Shown in pieces: positions 17,775-29,296 of a DNA stretch of 55,177 bases. The stretch spans positions 1,106,693 through 1,161,869 of the forward strand of contig AYMW01000001.1 in the NCBI GenBank assembly GCA_000496475.1, written 5' to 3'. Positions within the stretch are counted from its first letter, which is position 1; every line of letters begins with the position of its first letter. The translations under genes were made by a program, and so were the position numbers. Origin of the DNA: Betaproteobacteria bacterium MOLA814 (lineage in GTDB: Bacteria > Pseudomonadota > Gammaproteobacteria > Burkholderiales > Burkholderiaceae_C). The notes under the pieces were generated by a model that worked only from the letters and a program-made list of their open reading frames with translations, made no database searches and was not told where the DNA came from.

Positions 17775-17817
17775 CGCGCTGTTGCTCAGAACCGATTAAT
17801 GCGACAAACTATTGACA

Positions 17818-18069
17818 ATGACACATCAGACCCCGCCAGCCATTGACCCCCGCGTGTGTCCCATATGCGGTGCGCCCAATCAATGCGTCATGGCCAACAC
17901 ATCCAAACCGACGGGTCAAACCACTGACAGGCTCAACGAGATCAACTCACCCGACTTACCGTGCTGGTGCTTCAGTATGGTGTTCAGCGGTGACCTGCTA
18001 AGCAGGGTTCCAGACGAGGCGAAAAACCTTTCTTGCGTATGCCCATCCTGTGTGACTGCTTATTCTTGA
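17818..18069 (+). CDS. Small cysteine-rich CWC-family protein
   Basis: An 83-residue protein with CPICGAPNQC near the start, PCWC in the middle and CVCPSC near the end, the pattern of the cysteine-rich CWC family (probable zinc ribbon). Function is unknown. ATG at 17818 is preferred to a TTG two codons upstream. It lies between the glcB terminator and the class II amidotransferase gene, 39 bases before the latter on the same strand. Confidence 0.75.
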   Translation: MTHQTPPAIDPRVCPICGAPNQCVMANTSKPTGQTTDRLNEINSPDLPCWCFSMVFSGDLLSRVPDEAKNLSCVCPSCVTAYS

Positions 18070-18108
18070 CGCACAATGGAGTTTTAGCCTTTTAGGTCAC
18101 CATTCACC

Positions 18109-19020
18109 ATGTGTCAGCTACTCGCGCTCAACTGCAAAACACCCACAGACGCCACATTTAGCTTCACTGGATTTTGCCAACGCGGAGGCCGCACCGACGA
18201 ACATGCTGATGGCTGGGGTATTTCATTTTTTGAAGGCAAGGGCCTGCGCCACTTTGTAGACCACGAAAGTGCTGTTAACTCCCCTGTGGCAGAACTCATA
18301 CGGCGCTACCCCATCAAAAGTAAAAATATAGTGGCCCACGTTCGCAAGGCCACGCAAGGCGAGATAAGCCTTGAAAACGCACATCCATTTGTGCGCGAGC
18401 TCTGGGGACGCAACTGGGTATTCGCCCACAACGGCGACTTAAAAAACTACCACCCCACACTGCACGGCCAATTCCGCCCTGTAGGCACCACCGACAGCGA
18501 GCGTGCTTTCTGTTGGCTGATGCAAGAAATTGCCAAGTCTCATGCTGGCGTACCAAGCGTTGCAGAGCTCACACTGACGCTAAAGGACCTGATTCCCCAG
18601 ATCAGCCACCACGGCACATTCAACTTTGTACTCAGCAATGGCGACGCCATGTGGGCGCATTGCTCCACACACCTGCATTACTTGGTGCGTGAGTATCCTT
18701 TTTCTAATGCCAAGCTGATGGACGATGACTTGTCGGTCAATTTTGCTGAACTCAACAACCCTGAAGACCGCGCTGCTGTGATTGTGACTGTGCCGCTCAC
18801 AGACAATGAGCACTGGCGCGCGTTTGCCAACAACCATTTGGTAACGTTTATTGACGGCGCTGCAGCCATTCACCACGACTTAGAGGCCGCACATGCCAAG
18901 CTCAGCGCACAACTGCCGCAAGACATGCGGGATGCCATCGCGCTTACCCAAGCGCAAGCTGTAGAGGCCTTGGCACGCTACAAGCGCAACACATTGGCAG
19001 CAAGCGGCGCAGCCTCCTGA
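18109..19020 (+). CDS. Class II glutamine amidotransferase (YafJ-like)
   Basis: A 303-residue Ntn-type amidotransferase. Cys2 directly after the initiator Met is the nucleophile (MCQLLALNCKTP). Later motifs are DGWGISFF, HVRKATQG, HPFVRELWGRNWVFAHNG and TDSERAFCWL, all family landmarks. It should release ammonia from glutamine; the acceptor domain is absent and the physiological acceptor for YafJ-type proteins is not established. It is convergent with gshB, 15 bases apart. Confidence 0.88.
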   Translation: MCQLLALNCKTPTDATFSFTGFCQRGGRTDEHADGWGISFFEGKGLRHFVDHESAVNSPVAELIRRYPIKSKNIVAHVRKATQGEISLENAHPFVRELWGRNWVFAHNGDLKNYHPTLHGQFRPVGTTDSERAFCWLMQEIAKSHAGVPSVAELTLTLKDLIPQISHHGTFNFVLSNGDAMWAHCSTHLHYLVREYPFSNAKLMDDDLSVNFAELNNPEDRAAVIVTVPLTDNEHWRAFANNHLVTFIDGAAAIHHDLEAAHAKLSAQLPQDMRDAIALTQAQAVEALARYKRNTLAASGAAS

Positions 19021-19035
19021 AGCGACGTCGCTTGG

Positions 19036-20019
19036 TTAGCGAAGTGCCTGCTGCAATGCGTCCGCATAACGCTCGGCCACATCAAAGCCCATTTGGTCTG
19101 TGATTTCTTGAAAGCAAGTGGGACTGGTCACATTGACTTCTGTGACCTTGTCGCCAATCACATCTAAGCCTACCAATAGCAAACCACGTGCGTGCAAGCG
19201 CGGTGCAAACCAGTTGGCAATGGCCCAGTCAGATTCACTTAAGGGCTGTGCCACCCCCTTGCCACCCACGGCCAAATTGCCACGTATTTCCGAGCCCTGT
19301 GGAATCCGCGCCAAACTGAAGGGCACAGCCTCGCCACCAATGAGCAAAATACGCTTGTCGCCGTCTTTGATGGCTGGCTGGTAAGCCTGCACCATGACGG
19401 TGGCCTTGCCGTGTTGATTCAGGGTTTCAATAATGGAGCCTAGGTTCATGGCGTCGAGTTTGACCCGAAAAATGCCCGCGCCGCCCATGCCGTCTAAGGG
19501 TTTTAAAATAATGTCATGGTGCAGGGCATGGAAATCGCGGATAGCTTGGGCACTGCGCGTCACCAAGGTGGGCGGTGCAAACGATGCAAATTCTAGCAAA
19601 GCCAATTTTTCGGGATGGTTGCGCAGCGCTTGCGGGTTGTTGAACACTTGCGCGCCCTCGCGCGTGGCTTGCTCCAGCAAATGTGTGGCGTAGATGTACT
19701 CGGCATCAAAAGGCGGGTCCTTGCGCATGAGCACACACGTGAAGTCGCCCAAGGCACGCTGCTCGGCCTTCGTAGGCGTAAACCACTCACCACTTTCGCC
19801 CACTTGCGCTCGACTCAGCACGTCGATGGGTGTGGCAACCGCAGTGACTGGCGCAGCCGTTTGCCACTGCAGGTCTTGTACATGTGTGTGCCACACGCGG
19901 GCACCCCTCGCTTGCAAAGCCAGCATCATCACGTAGGTGCTGTCTTTTTTGATATTGAACGTGTCTAACGCATCCGCAACAAATAAAATGTCGCCTAGTA
20001 AAGTGTTGTTTGTAGCCAT
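19036..20019 (-). CDS. gshB: Glutathione synthetase
   Basis: A 327-residue ATP-grasp ligase joining gamma-glutamylcysteine and glycine. Motifs include LMRKDPPFDAEYIYATHLLE, GMGGAGIFR and VGLDVIGDKVTEVNVTSPTCFQEI near the C-terminus, characteristic of bacterial GshB. Length is close to the E. coli enzyme (about 316). It is downstream of kup and gshA on the same strand, 44 bases after kup. Confidence 0.96.
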   Translation of the reverse strand: MATNNTLLGDILFVADALDTFNIKKDSTYVMMLALQARGARVWHTHVQDLQWQTAAPVTAVATPIDVLSRAQVGESGEWFTPTKAEQRALGDFTCVLMRKDPPFDAEYIYATHLLEQATREGAQVFNNPQALRNHPEKLALLEFASFAPPTLVTRSAQAIRDFHALHHDIILKPLDGMGGAGIFRVKLDAMNLGSIIETLNQHGKATVMVQAYQPAIKDGDKRILLIGGEAVPFSLARIPQGSEIRGNLAVGGKGVAQPLSESDWAIANWFAPRLHARGLLLVGLDVIGDKVTEVNVTSPTCFQEITDQMGFDVAERYADALQQALR

Positions 20020-20063
20020 TGGGTTATTGTCGCTGAAGATGCCTAAGCGCTAAAACAGCTGGC

Positions 20064-21968
20064 TTACAAAGCCACTTTGCTGCCCAACTCAACCACTGCG
20101 TTGTTGGGCAGACTTAAAAAGTCGGCAGCGCCGCTGGCGTTTCGGTGCATTTGGGCAAACAGCTTTTCACGCCAAAACGCCATGCCGCCGTTCATGGATG
20201 GAATGACGGTGTCGCGCGATAAAAAATAGGATGTTTGCATGGGCTCTAGCTCGCAGCCTTGACCTGCCATGAGGCTGAGGGCCTTAGGCACATCTGGCTC
20301 ATTCTTAAAGCCAAAATTCAACTCCACTTGCCAGCAGTCGTGCCCTAGAGCTTGCACGCGAAGCCTTTTATCTAAGCCAATCCAAGGCACGCTGTGGTGG
20401 TGCACAGATACAAATAAGTTTTGCGCGTGCAACACCTTGTTGTGTTTAAGGTTGTGCAACAACGCGCTGGGCACGGCGCCGACCTGGGGCGATAGAAACA
20501 CCGCAGTACCTTCAACCCGTGCGGGAGGGCTCACCAACACCGCATGTAAGAAGCCACCTAGGTCCATGGCCTCTTCTTGTTGGCGCTTGCCCAACAGCTC
20601 TCTGCCCTTTGCCCACGTCACCATCAGTGTGAACACGACAGCGCCAATCAGCAAAGGGAACCAACCACCTTCCAACAATTTGAGCAGGTTGGAGGCAAAG
20701 AAGAAGAAGTCCACGACCGCAAACACACCGGTGGCCGCTATGCACAGCCACAACGGGTAGCGCCACGCGTGGCGCACCACAAAAAAGGTCAATACCGTGG
20801 TGATGAGCATGTCAGTGGTCACAGCAATGCCATAAGCCGATGCCAAGTTGGCTGACGACTGGAACATCACGACGGCCAACACAATGGCAACAAACAAGCT
20901 CCAGTTGACGAAGGGAATATAAATTTGACCCGTGTCTTTTGCGCTGGTGTGTTGAATATGTAAACGCGGCAAGAAACCAAGCTGTATGACTTGCTTGGTG
21001 ACGCTGAATGCACCCGATATCAACGCTTGTGAGGCAACTACCGTTGCCAAGGTGGCCAAGCCAATCAGGGGCAACATGGCCCATTCAGGAGCCATCAGAA
21101 AAAACGGGTTCTCTACGGCGCTTGGGTCCCGCAACAGCAGCGCGCCTTGGCCCATGTAGTTCAAAATCAAGGCAGGCATCACCATGCAAAACCAAGCCAA
21201 GCGAATGGGTTTTTTGCCAAAATGGCCCATGTCTGCATACAAGGCTTCAGCACCGGTGACACACAACACCAAGGCACCTAAAATCAAAAAACTGGTCATG
21301 GGGTTGTTCCACACAAAAATGGCGCCATGGTGAGGGGACAAGGCCCACAACACGCCAGGATTGCTAGCAATGTGCACGATGCCCAAGCCTGCAATCACCA
21401 CAAACCACACCAGTGTTAACGGGCCAAAGAACTTGCCAATGCCGCCAGTGCCTCGCTTTTGGACCCAAAACAACAGAAACAAAATCACCAGTGTCAGCGG
21501 AATGACCCAGCGTGACAGTGCAGGCGAAAACACCTGTAAACCCTCAACCGCAGACAACACTGAAATGGCTGGCGTTATCACACCGTCACCATAAAACAAC
21601 GCCGTGCCAAAGATACCGACTACCAACAACACACGGCGCAATGCCGGCTTGTCTTGTACCGCGTAAGAGGCCAGCGCCAACATGGCAACCAACCCCCCCT
21701 CTCCGTTGTTGTCGGCCCGCAGCACCAGCACCACGTACTTGAGGGAGACGATGAGCGTGAGCGTCCACACAAACAAAGACAAAATCCCAAGCACGTTGGC
21801 GGGTGTGAATGCGATCAAGCCTGTCCCAAACACCTCTTTGAGTGCGTACAACACGCTGGTGCCTATATCGCCATACACAACGCCTAAAGCGCCAAGCGTG
21901 AGTGCGCTTAATGACGACGATGACGCAGACTTGGCGTCTGTGGGGTGCGAATTAGGAGTGACCGACAC
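20064..21968 (-). CDS. kup: Kup-type potassium transporter
   Basis: A 634-residue membrane protein with about 12 hydrophobic helices and a hydrophilic C-terminal domain. [20 protein letters not shown] at the N-terminus and [18 protein letters not shown] are diagnostic of the KUP/HAK/KT family, low-affinity potassium uptake. I place the start at GTG 21968, which gives a leader length like relatives; the frame is open to a TTG at 22055 and the choice is uncertain. It sits between gshA and gshB on the same strand, separated from gshA by 193 bases that hold a possible terminator. Confidence 0.93.
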   Translation of the reverse strand: MSVTPNSHPTDAKSASSSSLSALTLGALGVVYGDIGTSVLYALKEVFGTGLIAFTPANVLGILSLFVWTLTLIVSLKYVVLVLRADNNGEGGLVAMLALASYAVQDKPALRRVLLVVGIFGTALFYGDGVITPAISVLSAVEGLQVFSPALSRWVIPLTLVILFLLFWVQKRGTGGIGKFFGPLTLVWFVVIAGLGIVHIASNPGVLWALSPHHGAIFVWNNPMTSFLILGALVLCVTGAEALYADMGHFGKKPIRLAWFCMVMPALILNYMGQGALLLRDPSAVENPFFLMAPEWAMLPLIGLATLATVVASQALISGAFSVTKQVIQLGFLPRLHIQHTSAKDTGQIYIPFVNWSLFVAIVLAVVMFQSSANLASAYGIAVTTDMLITTVLTFFVVRHAWRYPLWLCIAATGVFAVVDFFFFASNLLKLLEGGWFPLLIGAVVFTLMVTWAKGRELLGKRQQEEAMDLGGFLHAVLVSPPARVEGTAVFLSPQVGAVPSALLHNLKHNKVLHAQNLFVSVHHHSVPWIGLDKRLRVQALGHDCWQVELNFGFKNEPDVPKALSLMAGQGCELEPMQTSYFLSRDTVIPSMNGGMAFWREKLFAQMHRNASGAADFLSLPNNAVVELGSKVAL

Positions 21969-22102
21969 GTGAACATGGCAGGTCTCGCATGGCAGGCTGC
22001 GAAACGTTAAAGCTGTTGTGGACAGGGGCAGATTGTGCGCTTGCCGCTGCGCCAACGCCAGCGTTTGGCTGCGATTGGGCGTTATTTATTCACGTGCAAG
22101 AT

Positions 22103-22150
22103 AAAAATGTTGCAGCGCAGCAACGCGAGCGTATTCTCACATTGCTGCGC
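22103..22150 (-). terminator. Possible terminator after gshA
   Basis: On the minus strand a 9-bp perfect stem, GCGCAGCAA with TTGCTGCGC (22150-22142 and 22123-22115), encloses an 18-base loop. A run of five T follows after seven bases. The large loop and the gap before the T run make it a weaker candidate. Confidence 0.4.
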
Positions 22151-22161
22151 ACTGGGCTGGC

Positions 22162-23457
22162 TCAGTCGTAGACCTCTGCGTTGGGGTCAGTGGCTTCTAG
22201 CTCGTAGGCAGCAGCCAGCATGGCCAAACGCCCAATGACACCGTACATGTAAAAGCGGTTGGGTGAACTGGCGCCTGGTTGCGCGCCAAGCTGGGCCATG
22301 TAAGAGCTTTGATCAAAGGCCAACGGCACAAAACTGGCACCAGGTGCGTTGAGGTTTTCATCGACACCACGCTCAGCATGAACGCGGTAAAAACCGCCCA
22401 CCACGTAGCGGTCGAGCATGTAAACCACGGGTTCAGCCACTGCGTCGTTGATGCGCTCGTTGGTCAAAACACCCTCTTGGATGATCACCTCGCTGACACT
22501 CTGACCATCTTTAATCACGTTCATTTTGTTACGTGCTTTGCGATTCAGCACGTCCAAGTCAGACACGTCTCTCACGGTCATAATGCCCATGCCGTAGGTA
22601 CCGTTGTCGGCTTTGACGACAACGAAAGGCTTTTCATTGATGCCGTACTCTTTGTATTTACGCTTTATTTTGAGCAACAAGCTTTCCACATTGGTACGCA
22701 GACAGTCCATGCCCGTGCCGTCAGCGAAGTTCACCTCGCCACAGCGTTCAAACATGGGATTGATCAACCATGGGTCCATGCCCAACAGTTTGGCAAACCG
22801 TTTGGCCACCTCTTCGTAAGCCTCAAAGTGCTTGGACTTGCGCCGCACCGACCAACCCGCGTGCAGTGGGGGCAGCAGGTATTGCTCGTGCAAATTCTCT
22901 AAAATAGCAGGTGTGCCCGCGCTTAAATCGTTGTTCACCAAAATCGTGCAGGGATCGAAATTCTTTAAACCCAATCGCCTAGGCGTGCGCTCTAACGGCT
23001 CTAGCAACACCGACTCTCCATTCGGCAGACTCACTGTTGTGGGCTCTGTGACTTCAGGGTTCAGCGTGCCCAAGCGAACATTCAGGCCGGCTTGGGTAAA
23101 AATTCGCTGCAACTGCACCACATTGCTTAAATAAAAGGTGTTGCGTGTGTGGTTCTCAGGTATGAGCAGCAGGTTTTTGGCCTCTGGACAGATTTTTTCG
23201 ATGGCAGCCATTGCCGCCTGTACGGCCAAGGGCAGCATTTCTGGCGTTAAGTTGTTCCAGCCACCTGGATACAAGTTGGTGTCCACCGGGGCGAGCTTAA
23301 AGCCCGCGTTGCGCAAGTCCACTGATGAGTAAAAAGGTGGGGTGTGCTCCATCCACTCCAAACGGAACCAACGCTCAATGGCTGGCATGGACTCCAATAC
23401 GCGCTGCTCAAGCTCGTTGATGGGACCGGTTAAGGCTGTAACGAGGTGTGGAACCAT
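22162..23457 (-). CDS. gshA: Glutamate-cysteine ligase, proteobacterial type
   Basis: A 431-residue enzyme making gamma-glutamylcysteine, the first step of glutathione synthesis. It matches the distinct beta/gammaproteobacterial GshA family that is unrelated in length to E. coli GshA. Recognisable segments are NTRNTFYLSN-like HTRNTFYLSNVVQLQ, LHAGWSVRRKSKHF, VVKADNGTYGMGIMTV and RFYMYGVIGRLAML. The upstream neighbour is proA across about 120 bases, and downstream are kup and gshB. Confidence 0.94.
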   Translation of the reverse strand: MVPHLVTALTGPINELEQRVLESMPAIERWFRLEWMEHTPPFYSSVDLRNAGFKLAPVDTNLYPGGWNNLTPEMLPLAVQAAMAAIEKICPEAKNLLLIPENHTRNTFYLSNVVQLQRIFTQAGLNVRLGTLNPEVTEPTTVSLPNGESVLLEPLERTPRRLGLKNFDPCTILVNNDLSAGTPAILENLHEQYLLPPLHAGWSVRRKSKHFEAYEEVAKRFAKLLGMDPWLINPMFERCGEVNFADGTGMDCLRTNVESLLLKIKRKYKEYGINEKPFVVVKADNGTYGMGIMTVRDVSDLDVLNRKARNKMNVIKDGQSVSEVIIQEGVLTNERINDAVAEPVVYMLDRYVVGGFYRVHAERGVDENLNAPGASFVPLAFDQSSYMAQLGAQPGASSPNRFYMYGVIGRLAMLAAAYELEATDPNAEVYD

Positions 23458-23576
23458 ATCAACTCTCTAAGTAATCGCAGCGCTACAACACCGTGCTGCC
23501 TAAATGGGCACATTGTGCGCCTCATGTGATTTTAAATGGTGACAGCCTGGTTCATTACAAGTGCCACCAGCAACAC

Positions 23577-24869
23577 TTAAACCCGGATCTCGCCTTGACC
23601 CAACACCACGTACTTTAAAGACGTGAGGCCCAGCACACCCACTGGGCCGCGCGCATGGAGTTTGTCAGTAGAGATGCCAATTTCTGCGCCCAGCCCGAAC
23701 TCAAAGCCATCGGCGAAGCGTGTGCTGGCGTTCACCATGACGCTGGCCGAGTCGACCTCGCGCAAAAACAACTGTGCATGGCTGTGGTTGTTGGTCACGA
23801 TGCAATCTGTGTGGTGACTCGAGTAATGATTGATATGGGCTATAGCCTCGTGCACATCGGCAACCACTTTGACACTCACGATGGGCGCCAAGTACTCTTG
23901 CGACCAATCGGCCTCAACCGCATCTGTCAGCTGCAAGCCATCGACAGCGTCCAGCAAACGCTTGCTGTCGGCGCAGACACGCATTTCTACATGTTTATCG
24001 GCGTACACCTTGGCGATTGCGGGCAAGAAAAATGGTGCCGCAGCACGTGCAACCAACAAACTTTCTGTGGCGTTGCAGGGGCTGTACTTTTGTGTTTTAG
24101 CGTTGTCTGCCAAACGCACCGCCATCTCCAAATCAGCGCTATCGTCTATGAACGTGTGGCAGTTTCCATCTAAATGCTTGATAACAGGCACTTTTGCCTC
24201 AGCACTGATACGCTCAATCAGGCCTTTGCCGCCGCGGGGAATAATGACATCCACGAACTCAGGCATGGTGATTAAATGGCCCACTGCAGTCCTGTCTGTG
24301 GTGGCTACCAACTGAACAGCGTCAGCTGGCAAGTTGGCCGCTACCAACGCTTGTTGCACCAACGCCGCCAACGCCAAGTTGGACTGAATAGCCTCTGAGC
24401 CGCCACGCAGCACGCAAGCATTGCCGCTTTTGATGGCCAACGAAGCTGCTTCAATGGTGACGTTGGGACGGCTTTCGTAAACCATGCCGAACACACCAAT
24501 GGGGACACGCATTTGCCCCACCCGGATACCGCTTGGCCGCTGTGTCATACCTGTAATTTCGCCAATCACGTCGGCCATAGCCGCCAACTGCTCACAACCC
24601 TGGGCACACGTCTCTAAAGTTTGGGCGTCAAGCTTGAGCCTGTCCACCATCTGGGCAGACAGACCCGCAGACCGGGCACGGTCAATATCCAAGGCATTGA
24701 CTGGCTGAAGGTCTGGTGTGTGCCTGCGCAACAACGCTGCCAAATGCAGCAGCGCTTTGTTTTTTTGTGCCGCGCTCGCTTTGGCCATCACAGCGCTGGC
24801 GCGGCGAGCACCAGCGCCCATGTGGGCCATGATCGCGGCGATATCTAGTGGTTTGTCAGGTGCGTTCAT
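23577..24869 (-). CDS. proA: Gamma-glutamyl phosphate reductase
   Basis: A 430-residue aldehyde-dehydrogenase-fold enzyme reducing glutamyl-5-phosphate in proline synthesis. Motifs are [43 protein letters not shown], the catalytic cysteine in [16 protein letters not shown], and [27 protein letters not shown] at 24869 (MNAPDKP) begins the conserved N-terminus. The open frame upstream runs into holA and is not coding. It starts 40 bases after holA ends. proB is not in the window. Confidence 0.96.
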   Translation of the reverse strand: MNAPDKPLDIAAIMAHMGAGARRASAVMAKASAAQKNKALLHLAALLRRHTPDLQPVNALDIDRARSAGLSAQMVDRLKLDAQTLETCAQGCEQLAAMADVIGEITGMTQRPSGIRVGQMRVPIGVFGMVYESRPNVTIEAASLAIKSGNACVLRGGSEAIQSNLALAALVQQALVAANLPADAVQLVATTDRTAVGHLITMPEFVDVIIPRGGKGLIERISAEAKVPVIKHLDGNCHTFIDDSADLEMAVRLADNAKTQKYSPCNATESLLVARAAAPFFLPAIAKVYADKHVEMRVCADSKRLLDAVDGLQLTDAVEADWSQEYLAPIVSVKVVADVHEAIAHINHYSSHHTDCIVTNNHSHAQLFLREVDSASVMVNASTRFADGFEFGLGAEIGISTDKLHARGPVGVLGLTSLKYVVLGQGEIRV

Positions 24870-24909
24870 GGCCCAATTGTCGCATTCCTTGCCGGCATGT
24901 GCGATTGGG

Positions 24910-25962
24910 TTAAGCCATTGCGCAATGCCCACACACCACCGTGGCCATATGGTGCAGCGCGCGCCAAGGCGCTTTGGGCAAATCGTCTTGAGGCAAACCT
25001 TTAACCACGCCGTCCACAGCGTGCGCCAGCACAACCCATTGCGCCAATTGCTTGGTCTGGAGGGTGGGCAGTACACGCTCCATTAAACGCTCGCGTGGAC
25101 CCCAGACACGGTTGTCGCGCAAGGCCATGGGCAAGGCTTTGCCAGCGCTGGTAGCTGCCTTGACGCGGTTCAAGGTGCGTATATCTTCGGCCAAGGCCCA
25201 GTGCACCAACACAGCAGCCACCCCTTCAGCCTCTAAACCATCCAGCATGCGCTGCACGCGGCCTAGCTTGCCAGAGAGCACAGCCTCACTGAGCTTGAAT
25301 GCGTCATAACGGGCCACATTGAACACCGCAGACTCAATGTGAGCCAGGGTAATGTCGCCTTGCGGGTACAGCAAACCCAATTTTTGTATTTCTTGGTGCG
25401 CAGCCAACAAGTTGCCCTCGACCCTGTCGGCAAAATACGCCAATGTTTGTTGGCCTTGTTCGCCCGTCTGGACGCGCTGGCCTTGCATGCCCAGCCGCTG
25501 CGCAATCCAATTGGGCAACGCGCCTCTGTCCACACTGTCAACCTTAACCGTGACACCAGAACCATCTAGTGCACCGAACCAGCCGCTTTTGGTCGCCGCA
25601 CCATCTAAGCGGGGCAACACCACCAAGGTTAGTGTTTCTTCGCTACTGGCCGCCATGTGGGCCAGGTCTTGTAACGCTGTTGAGCCGTCTTTACCGGGTT
25701 TACCGCTGGGTATACGGACCTCAATGAGTTGCTTGTCGGCAAACAAACTCAGCGATGCGCCGCTGGCAATAACCTCACTCCAGTCGAACCTAGCGCCTGC
25801 TACCGTGTGCACCACGCGCTCAGAAAACCCGCTGGCGCGTGCTTGCGCACGAATCACGTCGCAGGCCTCTTGCACCAGCAAAGCCTCATCACCATAGACC
25901 GTGTAGAGACTTTTCAAGCCTTGCGCTACATGCGCGCCAAGCGCGTTAGCTGACAGTTGCAT
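24910..25962 (-). CDS. holA: DNA polymerase III delta subunit
   Basis: A 350-residue clamp-loader subunit. The N-terminus shows [20 protein letters not shown], the usual HolA opening, and the C-terminal region ends in helical segments that pack in the clamp-loader collar. It opens the beta clamp with gamma/tau and delta prime. It lies 19 bases after lptE, the conserved order leuS-lptE-holA. Confidence 0.93.
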   Translation of the reverse strand: MQLSANALGAHVAQGLKSLYTVYGDEALLVQEACDVIRAQARASGFSERVVHTVAGARFDWSEVIASGASLSLFADKQLIEVRIPSGKPGKDGSTALQDLAHMAASSEETLTLVVLPRLDGAATKSGWFGALDGSGVTVKVDSVDRGALPNWIAQRLGMQGQRVQTGEQGQQTLAYFADRVEGNLLAAHQEIQKLGLLYPQGDITLAHIESAVFNVARYDAFKLSEAVLSGKLGRVQRMLDGLEAEGVAAVLVHWALAEDIRTLNRVKAATSAGKALPMALRDNRVWGPRERLMERVLPTLQTKQLAQWVVLAHAVDGVVKGLPQDDLPKAPWRALHHMATVVCGHCAMA

Positions 25963-25981
25963 AACAAACGCCGGCGCCGGG

Positions 25982-26554
25982 CTAGGGTTGGCGCTGCAAC
26001 ATCACCGCGCTTAAGCTGCGAACGACTTGCTGCACCACACGGGCTTGCAGGTTGTCAAATATGACGTCTTGCTCTAGCTGCTTTGACAAGGTCGCCGACT
26101 CTTGGTAGCTCATGTCTTGGTCCAACACAATGTCGGCTGGCGGGGTGAGTGCTCGCCCAGCCATGTCCAAGGCTTGCCAGCTGAAGGTGATGCGCAAATT
26201 GAGCTCGCGAACCTGACCCGCAATGGTTGATCCGACCACCGTTCGTTCGCGCTGGTCGGATGACACGGCAAGCAGCACACCACGCTGCGCAGGCGCGTCA
26301 CCGGCACTGTTGGTTGCTGTCAAGGCATCAACACTGGCGATGCCCCGAGTGGCAAGGGCTTGTGTCAATGCGGCGCTGACCAAACCCACGCTGCCTCGAA
26401 ACTGCACTTGCTCAAAATCCAGCTGAGGCAAGTCACCCCTTAAGCGAAAGCCACACGCACTTAAAGTGCCTGCTGCCAACGTGCTGAGGCCGACTTTAAG
26501 CCACGCTCGCCGTCCAATGGTGGCGGGAGTGATGGTAATAACGGTAGGTGTCAT
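25982..26554 (-). CDS. lptE: LPS assembly lipoprotein LptE
   Basis: A 190-residue lipoprotein. A twin-arginine pair (GRRAWLK) precedes the hydrophobic stretch, and a lipobox LSAC gives the lipidated cysteine, followed by GFRLRG, the standard mature start of LptE/RlpB. It plugs the LptD barrel in the outer membrane for LPS insertion. ATG 26554 follows the leuS stop by seven bases; a TTG at 26572 is less likely. Confidence 0.93.
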   Translation of the reverse strand: MTPTVITITPATIGRRAWLKVGLSTLAAGTLSACGFRLRGDLPQLDFEQVQFRGSVGLVSAALTQALATRGIASVDALTATNSAGDAPAQRGVLLAVSSDQRERTVVGSTIAGQVRELNLRITFSWQALDMAGRALTPPADIVLDQDMSYQESATLSKQLEQDVIFDNLQARVVQQVVRSLSAVMLQRQP

Positions 26555-26561
26555 GCTGCTA

Positions 26562-29240
26562 TCAAACCACAATGTTGACCAAACGTCCTGGCACCACTAT
26601 CACTTTTTTCGCCGGTACGCCATTGGCTAGTTTTAAGAAGGCTTCGTTGGACAAGGCTGCAGCCTCAATATCAGCCTTGCTGGCATCAGCGGGCACTTGT
26701 AACGCGCCGCGCAACTTGCCGTTGATTTGCAGCATCAAGGCCACAACATCTTGCACCAAGGCTGTGTCATCGACTTCTGGCCAGGGTGCGTCTAGCAGCT
26801 CAGCCTTCGAGTTGAAGCGCAACTCAGCCCACAAGGTGCAGGTAATGTGCGGGCAAGCCGGGTACAACACACGCAACATGATGGAGAAGCACTCGGCCAA
26901 GGCTTGTTGCTCAGCAGGTGTGTTGCCCAACGCGGCGGCTTCCAAGGTGTTCAGCATCTTCATGACGGCTGAGGCCACTGTGTTGTATTGCATGCGCTCG
27001 TAGTCAAACGAGGCTTGGCGCAGCACCGTATGAATGTCGAACCGCAAGGCTTTCGCTCCCTCGCTGTAAGGTGGTGCAGCGAGGCTGCTAGTGGCACCTA
27101 TCGCCAATGTCTCACGGTGCTTGTAGGCAAAGTTCCAAACACGGCGTAAAAAGCGAAAACTGCCTTCTACCGCCGAGTCGTTCCACTCCAAAGTTGCCTC
27201 TGGCGGTGCGGTGAACATGGTGTACAAACGCGCCGTATCTGCGCCAAATGTATCAATCAAAGACTGCGGATCAACGCCGTTGTTCTTGGATTTGGACATG
27301 GTGCCCACGCCCTCGTAATCGACCGCTGCGCCTACGGACAACCCACTCGCCGCCTTTGTGAGAGTGGCACCGGTTATTTTGCCGTCGCCATCGTGCGTAT
27401 GGACCACATCGCTGGGCCAAAAATACTCTTTCCCACCTTGCTCGGTGCGGTGAGAGTAAATATGGTTGAGCACCATCCCTTGCGTGAGCAGTTTGGAGAA
27501 AGGCTCATCCACAGACACCAAATCCATGTCACGCATGACTTTGGTCCAAAATCTGGCGTACAACAAATGCAAAATTGCATGTTCAATGCCGCCAATGTAC
27601 TGGTCCATGCCACCAGCCATCCAGTACTGCGCGCCGTCGCCTACCATGGCGTCTGCATTGTGTGGGTCGCAGTAGCGCATGAAATACCAAGACGAGTCCA
27701 CGAAGGTATCCATGGTGTCTGTTTCGCGTTTGGCAGGCTTGGCACATGTTGGACAACTGACGTTCAAAAACGCAGCCGATTTGTTCAACGGGTTGCCGCT
27801 GCCGTCAGGCACAAGGTCTTGAGGCAGGACCACAGGCAGGTCTTTTTCTGGCACAGGCACTGCGCCGCAGTCGTCGCAGTGAATGATGGGGATAGGCGTG
27901 CCCCAGTAACGCTGGCGGCTGATGCCCCAGTCGCGCAAACGCCACGTGGTTTGCTTGTCACCCAAGCCTTTGTTGTGTAAGTCTGCGGCGACAGCGTCCA
28001 CGCATGCGGCAAAGTCAAGGCCGTTGTATGCGCCTGAATGTATGGCCACACCGGTACCTTTGGTGGCGTACCACTCGCTCCACTGCGTGTGGTCAAACGG
28101 GGCACTACCAGGCACATCGACCACGGGCTGAATGGCCAGGTCGTATTTGAGAGCAAAAGCAAAGTCACGCTCGTCGTGTGCGGGCACACCCATTACAGCA
28201 CCATCGCCGTAACTCATGAGCACATAGTTGCCCACCCACAGCGGCACGGCTTCGCCTGTGATGGGGTGTGTCACAGCCAAACCAGTGTCCATGCCCACTT
28301 TGTCTTTGACGGCCATCTCGGCTTCGGTGGTGCCACCTTGCTGGCACGCCGCAATAAAGGCCGCCAAGGCAGGTTGGCTTGCCGCTGCGTGCGTGGCCAA
28401 TGCATGCTCTGGTGCGACTGCGCAGAAGGTCACGCCCATGATGGTGTCTGCACGGGTGGTAAACACGTACATGCGCCCGTCACCGATCAACTCGCCGGTG
28501 CTGGTGCGTATGCCGTGTTCAAACGCGAAGCGCACACCTTCGCTCTTGCCTATCCAGTTTTCTTGCATGGCGCGTACACGCTCAGGCCAGCCGCTGAGCG
28601 TGGCATTGGGGTTGCCATTTTGAACATGCGCCAGCAACTCTGGCGCGTAATCGGTGATCTTGAGGTAGTAGCCGGGGATCTCGCGTTTCTCAACCACCGC
28701 GCCTGTGCGCCAGCCTTTGCCATCAATAACCTGCTCGTTGGCCAGCACCGTTTTGTCGACTGGATCCCAGTTCACAACCTGGGTCTTGCGGTAGGCAATA
28801 CCCTTGTCCAGCATCTTCAAAAATAGCCACTGGTTCCACTTGTAATAAGCGGGATCGCAAGTGGCGATTTCGCGCGACCAATCAATTGCCAAACCCATGG
28901 CCTGCATCTGCTTTTTCATGTAGGCGATGTTGTCGAAAGTCCACTGGGCAGGCGGCACTTTGTTTTTTAACGCTGCGTTCTCTGCTGGCAGCCCAAATGC
29001 GTCCCACCCCATGGGCATCAATACGTTGTAACCCTTCATGCGCAGTTGGCGTGTGAGCATGTCGTTGATGGTGTAGTTGCGCACGTGACCCATGTGCAGC
29101 TTACCGCTGGGATAAGGCAACATGGAGCAGGCGTAAAACTTGGGCCGCGACTTGTCCTCAGTCACACGGTACACATCTGCGCTTAGCCACGCACTGCGCA
29201 CGGTTTGTTCAATAACTTGGGGTTCGAATTTCTCTTGCAT
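26562..29240 (-). CDS. leuS: Leucyl-tRNA synthetase
   Basis: An 892-residue class I synthetase. The HIGH-type motif is [12 protein letters not shown] and the KMSKS motif is [15 protein letters not shown]1 editing domain lies between ([21 protein letters not shown]). The zinc-binding-type segment [20 protein letters not shown] precedes the second half of the active site. ATG at 29240 (MQEKFEPQ) fits the family; the frame extends upstream without similarity. It sits between dapB and lptE. Confidence 0.97.
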   Translation of the reverse strand: MQEKFEPQVIEQTVRSAWLSADVYRVTEDKSRPKFYACSMLPYPSGKLHMGHVRNYTINDMLTRQLRMKGYNVLMPMGWDAFGLPAENAALKNKVPPAQWTFDNIAYMKKQMQAMGLAIDWSREIATCDPAYYKWNQWLFLKMLDKGIAYRKTQVVNWDPVDKTVLANEQVIDGKGWRTGAVVEKREIPGYYLKITDYAPELLAHVQNGNPNATLSGWPERVRAMQENWIGKSEGVRFAFEHGIRTSTGELIGDGRMYVFTTRADTIMGVTFCAVAPEHALATHAAASQPALAAFIAACQQGGTTEAEMAVKDKVGMDTGLAVTHPITGEAVPLWVGNYVLMSYGDGAVMGVPAHDERDFAFALKYDLAIQPVVDVPGSAPFDHTQWSEWYATKGTGVAIHSGAYNGLDFAACVDAVAADLHNKGLGDKQTTWRLRDWGISRQRYWGTPIPIIHCDDCGAVPVPEKDLPVVLPQDLVPDGSGNPLNKSAAFLNVSCPTCAKPAKRETDTMDTFVDSSWYFMRYCDPHNADAMVGDGAQYWMAGGMDQYIGGIEHAILHLLYARFWTKVMRDMDLVSVDEPFSKLLTQGMVLNHIYSHRTEQGGKEYFWPSDVVHTHDGDGKITGATLTKAASGLSVGAAVDYEGVGTMSKSKNNGVDPQSLIDTFGADTARLYTMFTAPPEATLEWNDSAVEGSFRFLRRVWNFAYKHRETLAIGATSSLAAPPYSEGAKALRFDIHTVLRQASFDYERMQYNTVASAVMKMLNTLEAAALGNTPAEQQALAECFSIMLRVLYPACPHITCTLWAELRFNSKAELLDAPWPEVDDTALVQDVVALMLQINGKLRGALQVPADASKADIEAAALSNEAFLKLANGVPAKKVIVVPGRLVNIVV

Positions 29241-29296
29241 GCTGGAATGGTGTGCTGGTGCCTGAGTGCATGCGCAAGGCATACAGACTCAAAAAT

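Noticed and set aside
22279-22902. Open frame of 207 codons on the plus strand
   Set aside because: Antisense to gshA, no recognisable domain.
28038-28826. Long open frame of 262 codons on the plus strand
   Set aside because: It lies wholly antisense to leuS, which has all synthetase motifs; its translation is low-quality, rich in His and Cys.
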